Below the pieces are notes generated by a model that saw only the letters and a list, made by a program, of their open reading frames with translations, searched no databases and had not been told where the DNA came from. The position numbers and the translations under genes were made by a program. Shown here piece after piece: positions 1 to 10,934 of a DNA stretch of 64,000 nucleotides (position 1 is the stretch's first letter; each line of letters starts with the position of its first letter). The stretch comes from Reticulitermes speratus. Taxonomy: Eukaryota; Arthropoda; Insecta; Blattodea; Rhinotermitidae. The stretch spans positions 33,096,908 to 33,160,907 of the forward strand of contig JAJKFL010000003.1 of assembly GCA_021186555.1 (NCBI GenBank). Reading direction: 5' to 3'.

Positions 1-238
1 TCTCACCTCGGAAGCCCGGGTTCGATCCCGGGTCAGTCCATGTGTGATTTTTGGTGGACAACTGGCACTGGGACAGGTTTTTCCCCGAGTACTTCGGTTT
101 TCCCCTGTCAATTTCATTCCACCGGTGCTCCATTACAAGGAAAAACGGAAAAACTGATCATCTTCATCACAGGGTTGCACAGTAAGACTTAAGGCTGCGG
201 TGCGTCCGTATCATCTGCTGCGGGGCCCTTCACAAAAA
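1..238 (+). mobile_element. tRNA-derived SINE, 5' end cut by window edge (family C)
   Basis: The first 40 bases hold the second half of a tRNA-like head. A strong Pol III B box (GGTTCGATCCC) lies at 19-29 inside a GGGTTCGATCCCGGGTC T-arm-like hairpin. A non-tRNA body follows (TTTTTCCCCGAGTACTTCGG near 80-100), then GGGGCCCTTC and an A-rich tail near 220-240. The A box would lie before the window. A decayed copy is at 34031-34240 and a 3'-end fragment is at 42374-42432. The matching body plus the B box supports a SINE rather than a tRNA gene. Confidence 0.75.
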
Positions 239-867
239 AATAAAAAGTTGTTTGGGTTCTTACCGTCATTTCTCTGACCACGAAACTGCTTATTATAAGG
301 TAATACGACTTGTTTTGTAGCAAGTAGATGGATGATGACGTAGCACTAGTAAAACAAACACTCGACCATTGGTAACACCAAGGTTTCAGAGGAGCTTTTT
401 GCCTCCACTTTTAAGACTGCATTAAGTGTCCCAGTCTAACCCTACTCCTTCCCTGAAAGTCAATGAAGCATTTTCCACTTAACGCTTGGTGTTTGCTCAC
501 AAGCCTATACGACATGATGCTATAAGCCTACAGTCTAGAATTTCTAACACCTTCGCAAAATAAAGCACCAAAAAGAAATAACACGATATCACAATCCAGT
601 ATAATACAACTGGAATATTCGTGACCTTGAAAACCTTAAGAAGTCTGCCGTATTCAGTACCTAGGTTAGAAAGAACCTTCTGAATAAAATATCTGCTCAG
701 TTACTAGACATCACATTAGGATAGCTACATGAGGAGAATATCATGAGCGACTGACAAAAAGAAGGCTTGCGAACATAAGCAGTCGAAGTAATGTTGACAT
801 ATTTATTTGCTCATTTATAATTTTTGATATCGATTCATTCACATACGTCATTCGAAACCTTTCCTAC
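239..867. other. Unannotated AT-rich DNA
   Basis: No open frame of note, repeat match or motif was recognised here. Confidence 0.6.
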
Positions 868-970
868 TCGGACTCTTCACCAGTGAGGATGGGTCCAATA
901 CGTTGTCCCGAAACGTTGGTAAACAATTACCACACGACGCCGCGTAACACCCCAGAAGACCGCAATTTCT
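868..970 (+). mobile_element. Hammerhead-linked (Penelope-type) repeat, single copy
   Basis: The block contains GGATGGGTCC, a short loop, then TTGTCCCGAAACGTTGGT, and ends with GCGTAACACCCCAGAAGAC. The same order occurs at 22170-22266 and 50571-50668. The GGGTCC/GTCCC pairing followed by GAAAC-GTT matches stem II, GAAA and the tiny stem III of minimal hammerhead ribozymes known from Penelope-like elements. The 5' core (usually CTGAAGA) is mutated to AGTGAGGA, so this copy is unlikely to be active. Confidence 0.55.
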
Positions 971-1539
971 TTGACTGATCTCTCAGACCCAAATTTAATA
1001 TACAGTACCGTACAGTACAATATATAGTACAGCAGCATGTATTTATAACGGAAATGTTTCCACAGCGTCTGGTTTTATTTCATGGATATAATTGCGTAGG
1101 TTATATCAAACTATGTTACATTCTGTAAGTTCTAAGGCAGTTAAATATATTTCTTTCCGATATGTTCTATGTTGTCAAGTTACTTGGTAATAAATGGTTA
1201 CAGTAAAATATACTACAGTTCATTCGATACACGTTGATCAAATATAACATTGGCTATAATTCTGTATTATCCATATTTTAAACAGAACTGTTGGCTGATG
1301 GTGGCCAGTCCAATTAATTACGTAGGTCCTACTGAAGTAGAACTATACCCAGGACCATTAGGCAGAGATTTAGAGAGAACCTACACATTGTTTGATTAAA
1401 ATACATTTACAAGGAAAGAATGCTATAAAAGTATTACATTTCAATATGAAGCATGGAGGAAACTGCTGGTTGGTGTAATTTGATATTTACCTTTACACTC
1501 ACATTTTTAAAACAAGCGTAACGGCATTACGCCAGAAGC
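971..1539. other. Unannotated AT-rich DNA
   Basis: AT-rich sequence with a few short TACAGTA-type reiterations near 1005-1030. Nothing else was recognised. Confidence 0.55.
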
Positions 1540-1740
1540 AACTCACATGTGGGCTGGGTTTGTTTGGGTACGGTTGGAGCCAAGCTGAGTAGCAGCCATC
1601 TTGGGTGGCTTATATATGTATACATTTTTGTGGAACATGGTTCAATAAAGTTAGATGCTGGCTTTTGGTTGGTTGGGCTGATGCACGGTGCCCCTGGTAG
1701 GGCGTGAAGAGGGAGGTGAACTGCGTATAGTCACTGACCA
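1540..1740 (+). other. LTR- or promoter-like block (tentative)
   Basis: GGCTTATATATGTATAC near 1606-1622 resembles a TATA box, and TTCAATAAAGTT (AATAAA near 1644) follows about 35 bases later. This TATA then polyadenylation-signal spacing is typical of the R region of a retrotransposon LTR. The flanks are unusually GC-rich for the window (CTGATGCACGGTGCCCCTGG downstream). I could not find a second LTR, a primer-binding site or pol sequence, so this may be chance. Confidence 0.25.
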
Positions 1741-3224
1741 CAAAAATGACTGAAGTATATATAGAAAATACATTTAACCATATTTTATTATTTGTAGAAG
1801 TGAGACTTGTATGATGGGGGTCAATGTTAAATTTAAATATGCACTTCTTGTGCCAAGCTTTCTTTGAGAGTTTATCATAAAATCTTCCGTACTCAGAAAA
1901 TTTTATATGAAATCGAAAATAAGCGTACGAAAATATATTTATTTTGGTATTCCAAAGCTACGAGAAATTCATATATCAAAATAATTCATGACTGGTTACA
2001 GTGATGTGCCTGGTTGCTATCCACCACTTTGAATCTGGTTCATTATATTTCATTCTCTTACATTCCTTTAATGTATTAGTTCGATTACCGACTGAAATAA
2101 GAAGTTCTTCTCTGCACTAAAGAGTGAAAACAACTCTGTAAGTAAATAGACTGACTTTTTTTGATAACAACGCTCTTTCATCTAGTTCTGAGGCTAATAA
2201 TCAGTGGAGCTACAGCTCCAATCTCATATATGTCTTCACAGCGTTATTTTCCTGAATTGCGTAATCAGTGTGAAGAAAATATTCTGCGATATATAGGCGT
2301 ATTTATTCTGAAACAACTTAACTTTTAACACACACTCTTAACAACATTGGTACATGCAAATATAGATTTTGTTTAAATAGTTGTACAACGGAAGTTCTGA
2401 CTTGAGGGTTATTATAAACATTACTCACGCGTTCACGAGTTAAATTTAAAGCAGTTTTTGTAATCAAAGTACTGTAGACTGATTGCTGTCAAAATACTTT
2501 GACAGCCTTCATTTTCTATATCAGACTCTGAACTCTGATTCTCTTACCACGATTGTCACACCGAGAAGCCCCTCACGTATCAGTTTTACTGGACACAGTC
2601 GAGACTGAGTCAGCAGCACTGTATTTGGAATTCATGACAGCGAGTGCTAGAAACTTCCCATGTCTGGGATGCCACAGTTTATATCCTGCATTTTCTTTAC
2701 TAAACAAGAAATACAGTTTCCATGCCACGTGACCATACAGCTGCCTTCGTGGGAGGCATTACAGCATTAAAGTACACAAGAATATAAATTGTCTGCTTGA
2801 TGACAATGGTAATATAACAGCGTGTTTGGTGTTATTTAAATTAAGGCACTTATTCAAATTAAAATTGTCTTAATACTTCTTACTTATACTTAAGTGTTAA
2901 GGGACAAGTAATAAAAACAGCAGTATACCTGTTGTATCGTTCTCTAGCTTATACGCTCTATCAGTTACAGCATGGTTGAAGTATGTCCCACTCTCAATGA
3001 TGCCTCTAGCATATCTTGACGACGCATTTATGATCAATTTAAAGCTACTATTTGCAAACTCTGCTTAATGAATTATTAAGTGTTAAAATATTGATGTCTG
3101 AAAAATTGGAATCTTTTTCTCTGTAAAAGGCTAATTGCAACTTTCGATACAAGAATACGGGGATCATAAAAATTATATTAAAATCATTTGTTAGATTCGG
3201 CGAATTTATGGCTAAGATAAAGCT
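1741..3224. other. Unannotated AT-rich DNA
   Basis: Stops are frequent in all frames and no repeat family was recognised. Confidence 0.55.
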
Positions 3225-3340
3225 TCTTAAGGGTAAGGGCGATTTGTTACGAGTGATTTCAGGCTTCCGTCGCGGTGAAAATGAGATCTGCGCTCTTTTG
3301 GCATTTTACGCAAATCTAATTTATTATGATATTGTGCAGA
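3225..3340 (-). mobile_element. Outer arm of the hammerhead-linked repeat
   Basis: GATTTCAGGCTTCCGTCGCG, then GCGCTCTTTTGGCATTTTACG and CAAATCTAATTT, match in order the outer part of the left arm at 22030-22110 (GATTTCAGTCTTCCGCC, CTCTTCTGGGATGTTACG, GTAGATTTGTAG). The orientation is that of a minus-strand copy. The hammerhead part itself is missing or too diverged to see. Confidence 0.5.
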
Positions 3341-4774
3341 TACACAAAGCTTAATTAAACAACCTCCTTTAATTTACAGATAACAAACTTAATTTTCTTA
3401 TTTATGACAAGGTTGAAAATCTAATGATTTCACGAAAAATTATTCAGGAAATTGAATAATAATCCTACTTTCTTCCGATATATCAACTTTCAATAAGTTT
3501 CTGTTGCTTTTATCGTCAGAGTTGATGAAGGACGCAGGGGTTTTCTCCGAAATATCCGTACTTATCTACCAGACTACACGGTGTCAAGTACCGGACAGCA
3601 GCCTTCACAGTTTCTACTTTGAAAATCCCACTTCCTTGTTTAGACAGCATACCACAAAGCTTGTTATGATTATCGAGAATATGTTTAAAATTGTTTCAAA
3701 TTTAATTATTTCACTAGACCTATTCCTAGGTCTAGGTTTGTCGTAACCACTAGGACGTATAGTCCATAGTAACTAAGAAATTTTATAATATATTTGTTTT
3801 GAAGCGATCATAGTCGCTTCCCTAGTAAAGGAATTTCCTGCTCTTTATCAAAAGCGAGAGTTAATTATTTTTTTCACAATAACCCACTCCTAAATCAACA
3901 CTGATAAAATTAAATTCTGTCCACACTTTTAGAAATTTAGTACTCGTAATTAAGATTAATTTTATTGTTGTCTTTCTTCTAAGTTTGGTCACACCAGTTG
4001 ATTTTTCCCTCCAAGGTTTGAAACACAAGTAGATTACACTTTTTCATTTTTATCTTCTTCATTTTGGTCAGGTCCTCTTGCAGTGATAGGCCTATATATT
4101 GCATATATTATTATTAATATTATTGCCCTATTTTATTTTTATTCTAACTAAACCCCAGATTTTACACGCGCTTGGAATTACGTATTATAGAAAACCTTTT
4201 CATTCTTCAGAACATATTTATTGCAAATTCACGCATGGAATTTCATATTTTATTTTTCTTTCTGACCCTGAACGAGAAAATATGTCAGGCAATTACCACG
4301 TACCTACTGAGAGAACGTTCTGTAGGTATCAGAGTAAAATATGTTTCCAGTACTAGGGCATAGTTTAACATAACCTTTCCTTGTCATGCTCGTGCCCTTG
4401 CTCCTTAAATCTCCCTTAATGTCGGTAATAACTAAGTCTGATAGACCTACATATCATCCACTACGCACTAACAGGCTTCAGTCTTGAAATTAATTGTGCT
4501 GTGTGTGCTTGTACCGCAGTGTCCGTCACATGCCCACAAAACAACACAAGGCGCCCGTCAGTGGTTTGGATGTGCCGGATTAGACTCCCTGGCGTCATCC
4601 AGTTTGGAATTAATTCCTGAAATATGGATCATCGGACGTAATGTATGGTGCAACTTCCTGGCAGAGGGATCGGCCCATCTTAAAGTTTTCTACCTGGACA
4701 GAATATTAAAATACAGAGAAATGCGGACAGATATTCACGCCTTAAGGCACTCGAAACTGTAATGTCGTAATTCG
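3341..4774. other. Unannotated AT-rich DNA
   Basis: Several short open frames of 60-92 codons exist. The one at 4484-4762 begins at a TTG, not an ATG. None shows a recognisable domain, so they look like chance frames. Confidence 0.5.
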
Positions 4775-4975
4775 TGTTAGAGGGTTAGCACTCTTACATT
4801 TTGTTCGCGGGATCTCAGATTCAGTTTTCGTCCCGAATACCGGCTGTGTTGCAACATGTTCCGGGGTTTTCCTCGGTTAATGCAGACAGCTTTCAGGATA
4901 GCATGCACTATAAGATACGCCAAGACCAATTTTTCCACATTCCTCCCAGTTCATTCTACCATAATCATGCTAAAT
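4775..4975 (+). mobile_element. Decayed SINE-like repeat
   Basis: The sequence GTTAGCACTCTTACATTTTG, GCGGGATCTCAGATTCAG, CGTCCCGAATACCGG looks like the 3' half of a tRNA-like head whose B box has decayed (GATTCAGTTTTCGTCCC). GGGGTTTTCCTCGGTTAATGC follows and resembles the GGTTTTTCCCCGAG body segment of the family at 1-238. The relationship is by eye only. Confidence 0.4.
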
Positions 4976-5283
4976 ATTGTCGTAAGGTATGAGCCATTGA
5001 AAGGTTTCTGTTAGAGGAATACAAGACCGTCTGAAACCTAGAGAGTGCGGCCACTGTAAAAATTCCATCCTGTTTCTGTCACGATGGGGGAGATTTGATA
5101 CAGTTCAGTAAGAATACAACCTAGCCGATACTGCTTGAGAAAATAAATGAGTGCTTTGTCTTGGGCCTTAATACTTTTTGCTAGATGTACACAGAGCTTT
5201 TATATTAAGCTGTAGTAATAAAACAAACTTTTGTGTCCACGAGTCGTTTACATTTCTCAGGACTAACAAAAAGGTCAAAAAGA

Positions 5284-5313
5284 ATTATTATTATTATTAT
5301 TATTATTATTATT
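5284..5313. repeat. (ATT)n microsatellite
   Basis: About ten uninterrupted ATT units. Confidence 0.9.
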
Positions 5314-5343
5314 TCCAGTAAGATATTGAGTCAAAGTCTTCGC

Positions 5344-5396
5344 GGTGGTGGTGGTAACAGTAGTAGCAGTAGTAATAGTAGTAGTGGTAGTAGTTG
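5344..5396. repeat. Imperfect (GTR/AGT)n trinucleotide tract
   Basis: GGT units pass into AGTAGTAGCAGTAGTAATAG-type units, an interrupted and ageing microsatellite. Confidence 0.85.
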
Positions 5397-6620
5397 TTTT
5401 TTCTAACTGATGTATGTATAACACAAGAAATAGGCTATCAAGACATGTTCCTGCACAAACGTTCCATATAAAAATAGACCCTAAGGTTATTAGGTTTCCC
5501 TGAGTTAACCAACACCATATCGTAGCTTAATGTTTAGGTCTGTAAGCTTTTACGTAGCTTTTCTCTCGTTGCTGAAATTAATTAATTTATTTCCACTTCC
5601 TTCCTATTCTACAGAAGCAACTGACGCTTTATTTGCTCAGGTCTTCCATAAGTAAGCATTAATTTGTTATACAAAGAGGGAGTTATGTTGCGTAGTTTCT
5701 GTATTTTATAAGCTTAATTTGCGCTGTCTTGTCGTTAAATTGACCACATTACCAGCTATAACTTCATCAACAGGTCGTACCTCGTATTCCACACTTACTG
5801 CTTAATTACTGTAGTCGTAATCATATATCTGTACAATAAAACTCCTTCTGTTCAAGTACGCCAACCTTAGAAATGTTGTACATAAAGTTACTTGATGGAA
5901 TGTTGCTACTGCCTTTGACGTTCACACCCAGTTCTCTTTGTTTTTATCACGAACGAAGCATTAACTCACAGTTAGTGTGCGAGTACATTATTACGACTGA
6001 CAGTTACATGCCATATGCATGGACACAATCATTTCATCACAACTTTTAAAAATATTTAATGAATCCGATTAGTATTCTCTTTCACTTTCATTTATTCAGT
6101 TTTAAACATAAGACTCATGGCTTAAATAACATGTTAATGAATGTTTTGTAATTATTGAACTTAATAAAGAGACAAATGTTGGGAACAATGTGTGGGAATC
6201 TCTTTGATTAGGACTATATAGACCACACACGCAGTAGCTTTGAACTGTTTACTTATTACAATAGATCCAACCAAGCAGTAAACATTTTTCATTCGCAAAT
6301 CGGCCTAACTGGTTTTATACTAACAATAGCCTTAAGCTGACTGCAGATCATATATGCTCGTGTTCCATTCCTTGTGTGCCCGCAAATGTAGACGGCTTTA
6401 CAAGCCTGATTCGGAGCAGCTCGACCAACAGAGACCGTCGCTAGGGGTTTTGAACAAAAGCAGTACATCCAAGACAAAGTCACCAAGGCATGTGCGGTCT
6501 GGACATCTCAAGTTAATACGGAGTAGGCCTAGTTTGAGCACAGCCAGCTAAATCGCTCCGAACCTGGCGAGCATGACTAGCCAGGTCCCACATTAAGACG
6601 TCTTAGATTCTGAATACCCG

Positions 6621-6886
6621 ATTGCGGTGGCAGCGCGGTCTAAGGCGTGGGTCTGCGGCCACTCATTTGCTAGAATTGCGGGTTCGAATCCCACCGGAAG
6701 CGTAGATGTCTGTCTCTTGTGAATGTTGTGTTTTGTCAGGTAGAGGTCTCTACGACTGGCCGATCACTCGTCCAGAGGAGTCCTAATGAGTGTGTGTGTT
6801 CTTGAGTGTTATCAGCTGCAGCACCTACAATGAGTAGGTAGAAGAGTTTGGACTAAGAAAGAAAGAAAGAATGAAAGAAAGAAAGA
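6621..6886 (+). mobile_element. tRNA-derived SINE, full-length looking (family A)
   Basis: The tRNA-like head begins GCGGTGGCAGCGCGGTC. It has an A box like TGGCAGCGCGGTCTAAGG and a B box GGTTCGAATCC near 6681. The body contains GTCAGGTAGAGGTCTC and CTCGTCCAGAGGAGTCCTA, and the 3' tail is an (AAGA)n tract at 6857-6886. The same head and body blocks occur at 54537-54793, which defines the family. Class-I-like spacing between the boxes suggests a leucine- or serine-type tRNA ancestor, but I cannot assign it. Confidence 0.85.
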
Positions 6887-7738
6887 TGCTGAATAGACAG
6901 CCAACATTGGATCAGAGATATTAAAATATGCACTTGTCAAATATTAATTACAGGCCTTCTTTCTTACTCGCGGAGAATATTGCTCATTTGAAAGTTAAGC
7001 ATTCACTTCCAGTCGAAGAGAAATCTCGACCACTGTTTCTGCTTTTAGTGTGGATGGTAGGAAAATACAATCGAGCCGACACTCCGTTCGATGTATTTTG
7101 CCCAAATTCACTCTGAAATTAAAGGAAAATAGCTAAACTCCTTATTTAGTTTGTAATTTTAATATCAGTAACGAGAGAAAGACACGTGACCCAGCTCTGT
7201 ACCTCTAAAGTAGAGGATATGTGGATCTTAATTCTAATAATAATTACTACATGATCAAGAGAAGTATTTATTCAGTACATTCAGACTTTCTTATTTCAGC
7301 ACTCTCTGTCAATATTAACAAAAGCTTCGCGGCGCAAGAAACGACACTTCGAAGCATGCTGTCGACGAGTCATATATTACCAGTACATACAAGCAATTTA
7401 CCTATCAATATCAAACCAGGCATGGCCCATATTCATATCTTCTCATCAAGGTTCCTTCCTATATATATATTATATACGATCGACAGAGCTTGTAAATAAA
7501 TCACTAAAACATTTATAACAATAAAATGTTAGTACTATCCTGTTCACGAAGGATAATCTCAAAGACAATACTTTCAAGTGTTACGAAAGTGATGACTTCC
7601 AGAACTTTTGTCATTGGATTTAAAACTTCGAAACAAAACGCCTTGCTTCTTATTAGTTACGAACTGGCTTATTTTCTCCCTCTCAATGGACTCCATTTAT
7701 CTTTTTTTTCACACTATTATCACCGTGCATTTCTATGA
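6887..7738. other. Unannotated AT-rich DNA
   Basis: Only chance-length open frames were seen (such as 7221-7499, 92 codons, with no domain). Confidence 0.5.
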
Positions 7739-7971
7739 ATCAAATTGAATAAACAGACCAACTAATGCACTATTTGACTACTTTAATGCAGTGTCTTTCT
7801 TATACACCCTACACGTTTTTCGGACCTAGGTCCATCTTCGGGGTTCTCGGTATTGTTAAAAACTACTAAAACAAGCACATGTTTAAACGAACGTACAACG
7901 TGTTGTACGTTCGTTGCACTACATTAAAGTAGTCAAATAGTGCATTAGTTGGTCTGTTTATTCAATTTGAT
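7739..7971. mobile_element. Foldback element: 55-bp inverted repeats around a hammerhead-like motif
   Basis: The left arm (7739-7793) and right arm (7917-7971) are reverse complements with about one mismatch in 55 bp. The left arm starts ATCAAATTGAATAAACAGAC. The interior holds a minus-strand hammerhead-like motif (7808-7847) and a second 13-bp-arm palindrome ACGAACGTACAAC/GTTGTACGTTCGT (7887-7914). The structure resembles a MITE or foldback element that encloses a Penelope-type ribozyme. No coding capacity is present. Confidence 0.7.
7808..7847 (-). ncRNA. Hammerhead-ribozyme-like motif inside foldback element
   Basis: Read on the minus strand: CCCGAAGATGGACCTAGG, then TCCGAAAAACGTGTAGG. 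GGACC/GGTCC gives a perfect 5-bp stem II with a TA loop between, followed by the conserved GAAA. The 5' core reads CCGAAGA instead of CTGANGA, so one invariant base is changed. Activity is doubtful. Confidence 0.5.
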
Positions 7972-9879
7972 CCATTTCTCTTATTTTAATTTTGTTTTAG
8001 AAGTTTTTATTTTGCTCTCCTAAAGTCTTTCGGCTGACACATAAGGCATAAGACTTGTAAAGAGAGCTACCGAATTTCAATCAAAGAAATGGACGTTGGA
8101 AGTCACGACAGATGTTATACAAGCTCTAGTGTCGGAAAGGATCGAAATGTAAAAATCGAATCTGGAACACGTCCCTAAAAAGTCTTCAGTACTTTTGTGT
8201 TAGAAACTCAATTTTCTGGACACACCCATAAATTAGAAGTGTGTTTCTGTGTAGTTGTTAACTCTTGTAATCTTTCCTATTCATGTTATTATGTGCATCA
8301 CATGTTAGGGGCTGTGTGTTGCAATAAACAGCAGCATACTGCTAATTTTGTGCACGTTCAACAGTCACGGTGTTGTTCAGACGACACACGTAACTGCAAA
8401 GACATTACAACGTAAAGCTTACAGGACTTCCATGTGCCAATTCCCTTGCTATCAGAAGTGACGGTCTGCGGTCACGTAGCGTAGGGAGGAAGGTTCTTTG
8501 TAAATTACATGGTGAATACCTAGTCTAAACAGGAGTAATATTGTAGGTTACCTCAACTCTATTGCTTGTAATTTTAGACGCTTTAAAGAGTGGGGTATCA
8601 AGGTAAAGGTTTATAATGAGGGAAGCGTAGATGTATGCTCATGTTGAGGAGTTTGTAATTTGTATGTTATATCATGTATGAAATAGCATTCGTTAATGAT
8701 GGTCTGATCTTAATAAGGTGGGGATGATTATTCAAGTTATAAGGTAGCAATTTGTGACTAAGCTTGGAGAGGGATATTCATTAGTTTAATATGCTGTGAG
8801 ATGTATTGTTGTGAGCTCGCTCTGAGATTCAAGATGTGATGGCCGCCTATGGAAGTATTCAAAATGACAGGGAATATTACTGCTGGGACATTCTGGGCGA
8901 CTTTCCAACTTTCGTAACTTTATGCAGATACTTCCTCTAAAAGAGACAGAATTATGGAAGTGACTTAATAGTGGCCGGAGTACATACAATACTTAAATAT
9001 CCTTTCAGTATATAGGGAAAGTACGTCACTTGTAATATCTACAAACAGCTGAACCTCCTTGAATATGTAAAGTGGTGGCTTGTGTCACTCGCCGTAAATT
9101 TCGTAGTACAGGCCTGGAAGTACTTCTTGATGCAACAGCTGAATAAATGTGTAGTTTCTTTTACCTCAGGACTCATGTTGCACTTTACAGAACACAGTAC
9201 TTTTCAATAACAGATTTTCTTCTTATGCATCTTACGACAGCAGTGAAGAAATAAGAATGTAGAAGCTCTACCCAATAAGTATGATACTACTTGTTTACCT
9301 GTCGAATGTCATTCGATAAATCTGAGAATATCAAATTTTTTTATTTTTTTAAATAAATATATAAAGTCAGTCCTAAGCTTATTTAAGGACACAATAAAGT
9401 ACTGCATGTTGTCAAATTGTTATTTTAACAGTTAGACTAAATTAATGGCCAAATAATTATTTGTAGAATTATGAATATACAAGATTTCAACTTTCTAATA
9501 TTGAGGGACTGTAGAAAAATATTTTTATTATTATTCTTTCAAAGTGATAAATAAGTTGCCCTAGCAAATTACACCTCTAAATATACATTGCGTCATATTG
9601 TTTGCATTCTGACAGCAGTCATCAGGCGAGAGGATGACCACAGTTTCAACTCTTGTACAGGCACTTGTGTGACTGGTTTATATTACAGTAAATGTTATTA
9701 CTTATACGTGTGTCGTGCTCTATTTTATGATTCTTGTTTCGGTGCGAGTTACCGTTTCTTCTCAATTTTTCCTCAAGATTACCGGAATATTTTCTGAATA
9801 AATGTTAGTTTTACCTACCAGTTTGTTACAACATTTTGAAAGAGCAGTAATGTCATAAGATGTATTCATACACCTAAAA
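7972..9879. other. Unannotated AT-rich DNA
   Basis: No repeat family or convincing exon was seen. Short open frames such as 8197-8415 and 9588-9797 lack any recognised feature. Confidence 0.5.
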
Positions 9880-10508
9880 TATGCATACATACGTACATAA
9901 ACATATTACAATGTAGACATGCATTATGCACAAATACATACGTGTACACTCAACTGCGTGCTTACATACATACATACAACTACACATGTATGCATGCAAG
10001 TATCAAACAAATAAATACGCGCATGCATACTCATACGTAGGCATATACATATGTACATACATATATACATACTGCATAATACATACACACATTTAATATT
10101 GTGCATCTAGTTGGTTCTTGGTTTTTGATACATACACGCATATATACCTACATACTTATATACATAGGTACGTAATACATACAGACATAATACATACGTG
10201 TGTAAGTACACACGTATATATTACGTACATACATGCATCATACATACATACGTCATACACACATACATACATATATACATACGTGCGTACATACATACAT
10301 ACATCATACATACACACATACATATATATATACGAACATACATACATACATATATACATACATCATACATACACACATACATACATACATCATACATACA
10401 CACATACATACATACATACATACATCATACATACACACATACATACATACATACATACATACATCATACATACATACATACAAACATACATACATTATAC
10501 ATACACAC

Positions 10509-10539
<31 letters not shown>

Positions 10540-10934
10540 CATACATTATACATACACACATACATACATACATGCATCATACATAATACATACATCATCA
10601 TACATACATACATACATACATACATACATCATACATACACATATACATACATATATACGAACATACATACTAATACATACATACATACATACATCATACA
10701 TACACACATACATACATACATACATACATACATACATACATACACACATACATACATACATACATACATACATACATACACACATACATACATACATACA
10801 TACATACATACATACATACATCGTACATACACACATACATACATACATCATATATACATACACACATACATACATACATACATACATACATACATACATA
10901 CATACATACATACATACATACATACATGCATGCA
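9880..10934. repeat. ~1 kb TACA/CATA tetranucleotide microsatellite field
   Basis: Nearly the whole interval is CATA/TACA reiteration, interrupted around 10090-10130. From about 10230 the CATA runs are punctuated by CATCATACATACACACATA-type blocks that recur, giving loose higher-order units. Long open frames on both strands (292, 247 and 129 codons, rich in Tyr-Ile-His-Thr or Met-Tyr-Val-Cys) arise because the repeat lacks stops in several frames. They are not genes. Confidence 0.95.

Larger units (their letters stand above)
4976..6620. other. Unannotated DNA with two microsatellites
   Basis: Apart from the trinucleotide repeats near 5284-5396 nothing was recognised. Confidence 0.5.

Noticed and set aside
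4484..4762. 92-codon frame with a signal-peptide-like start
   Set aside because: The frame starts at TTG, not ATG, and lies in repeat-rich DNA.
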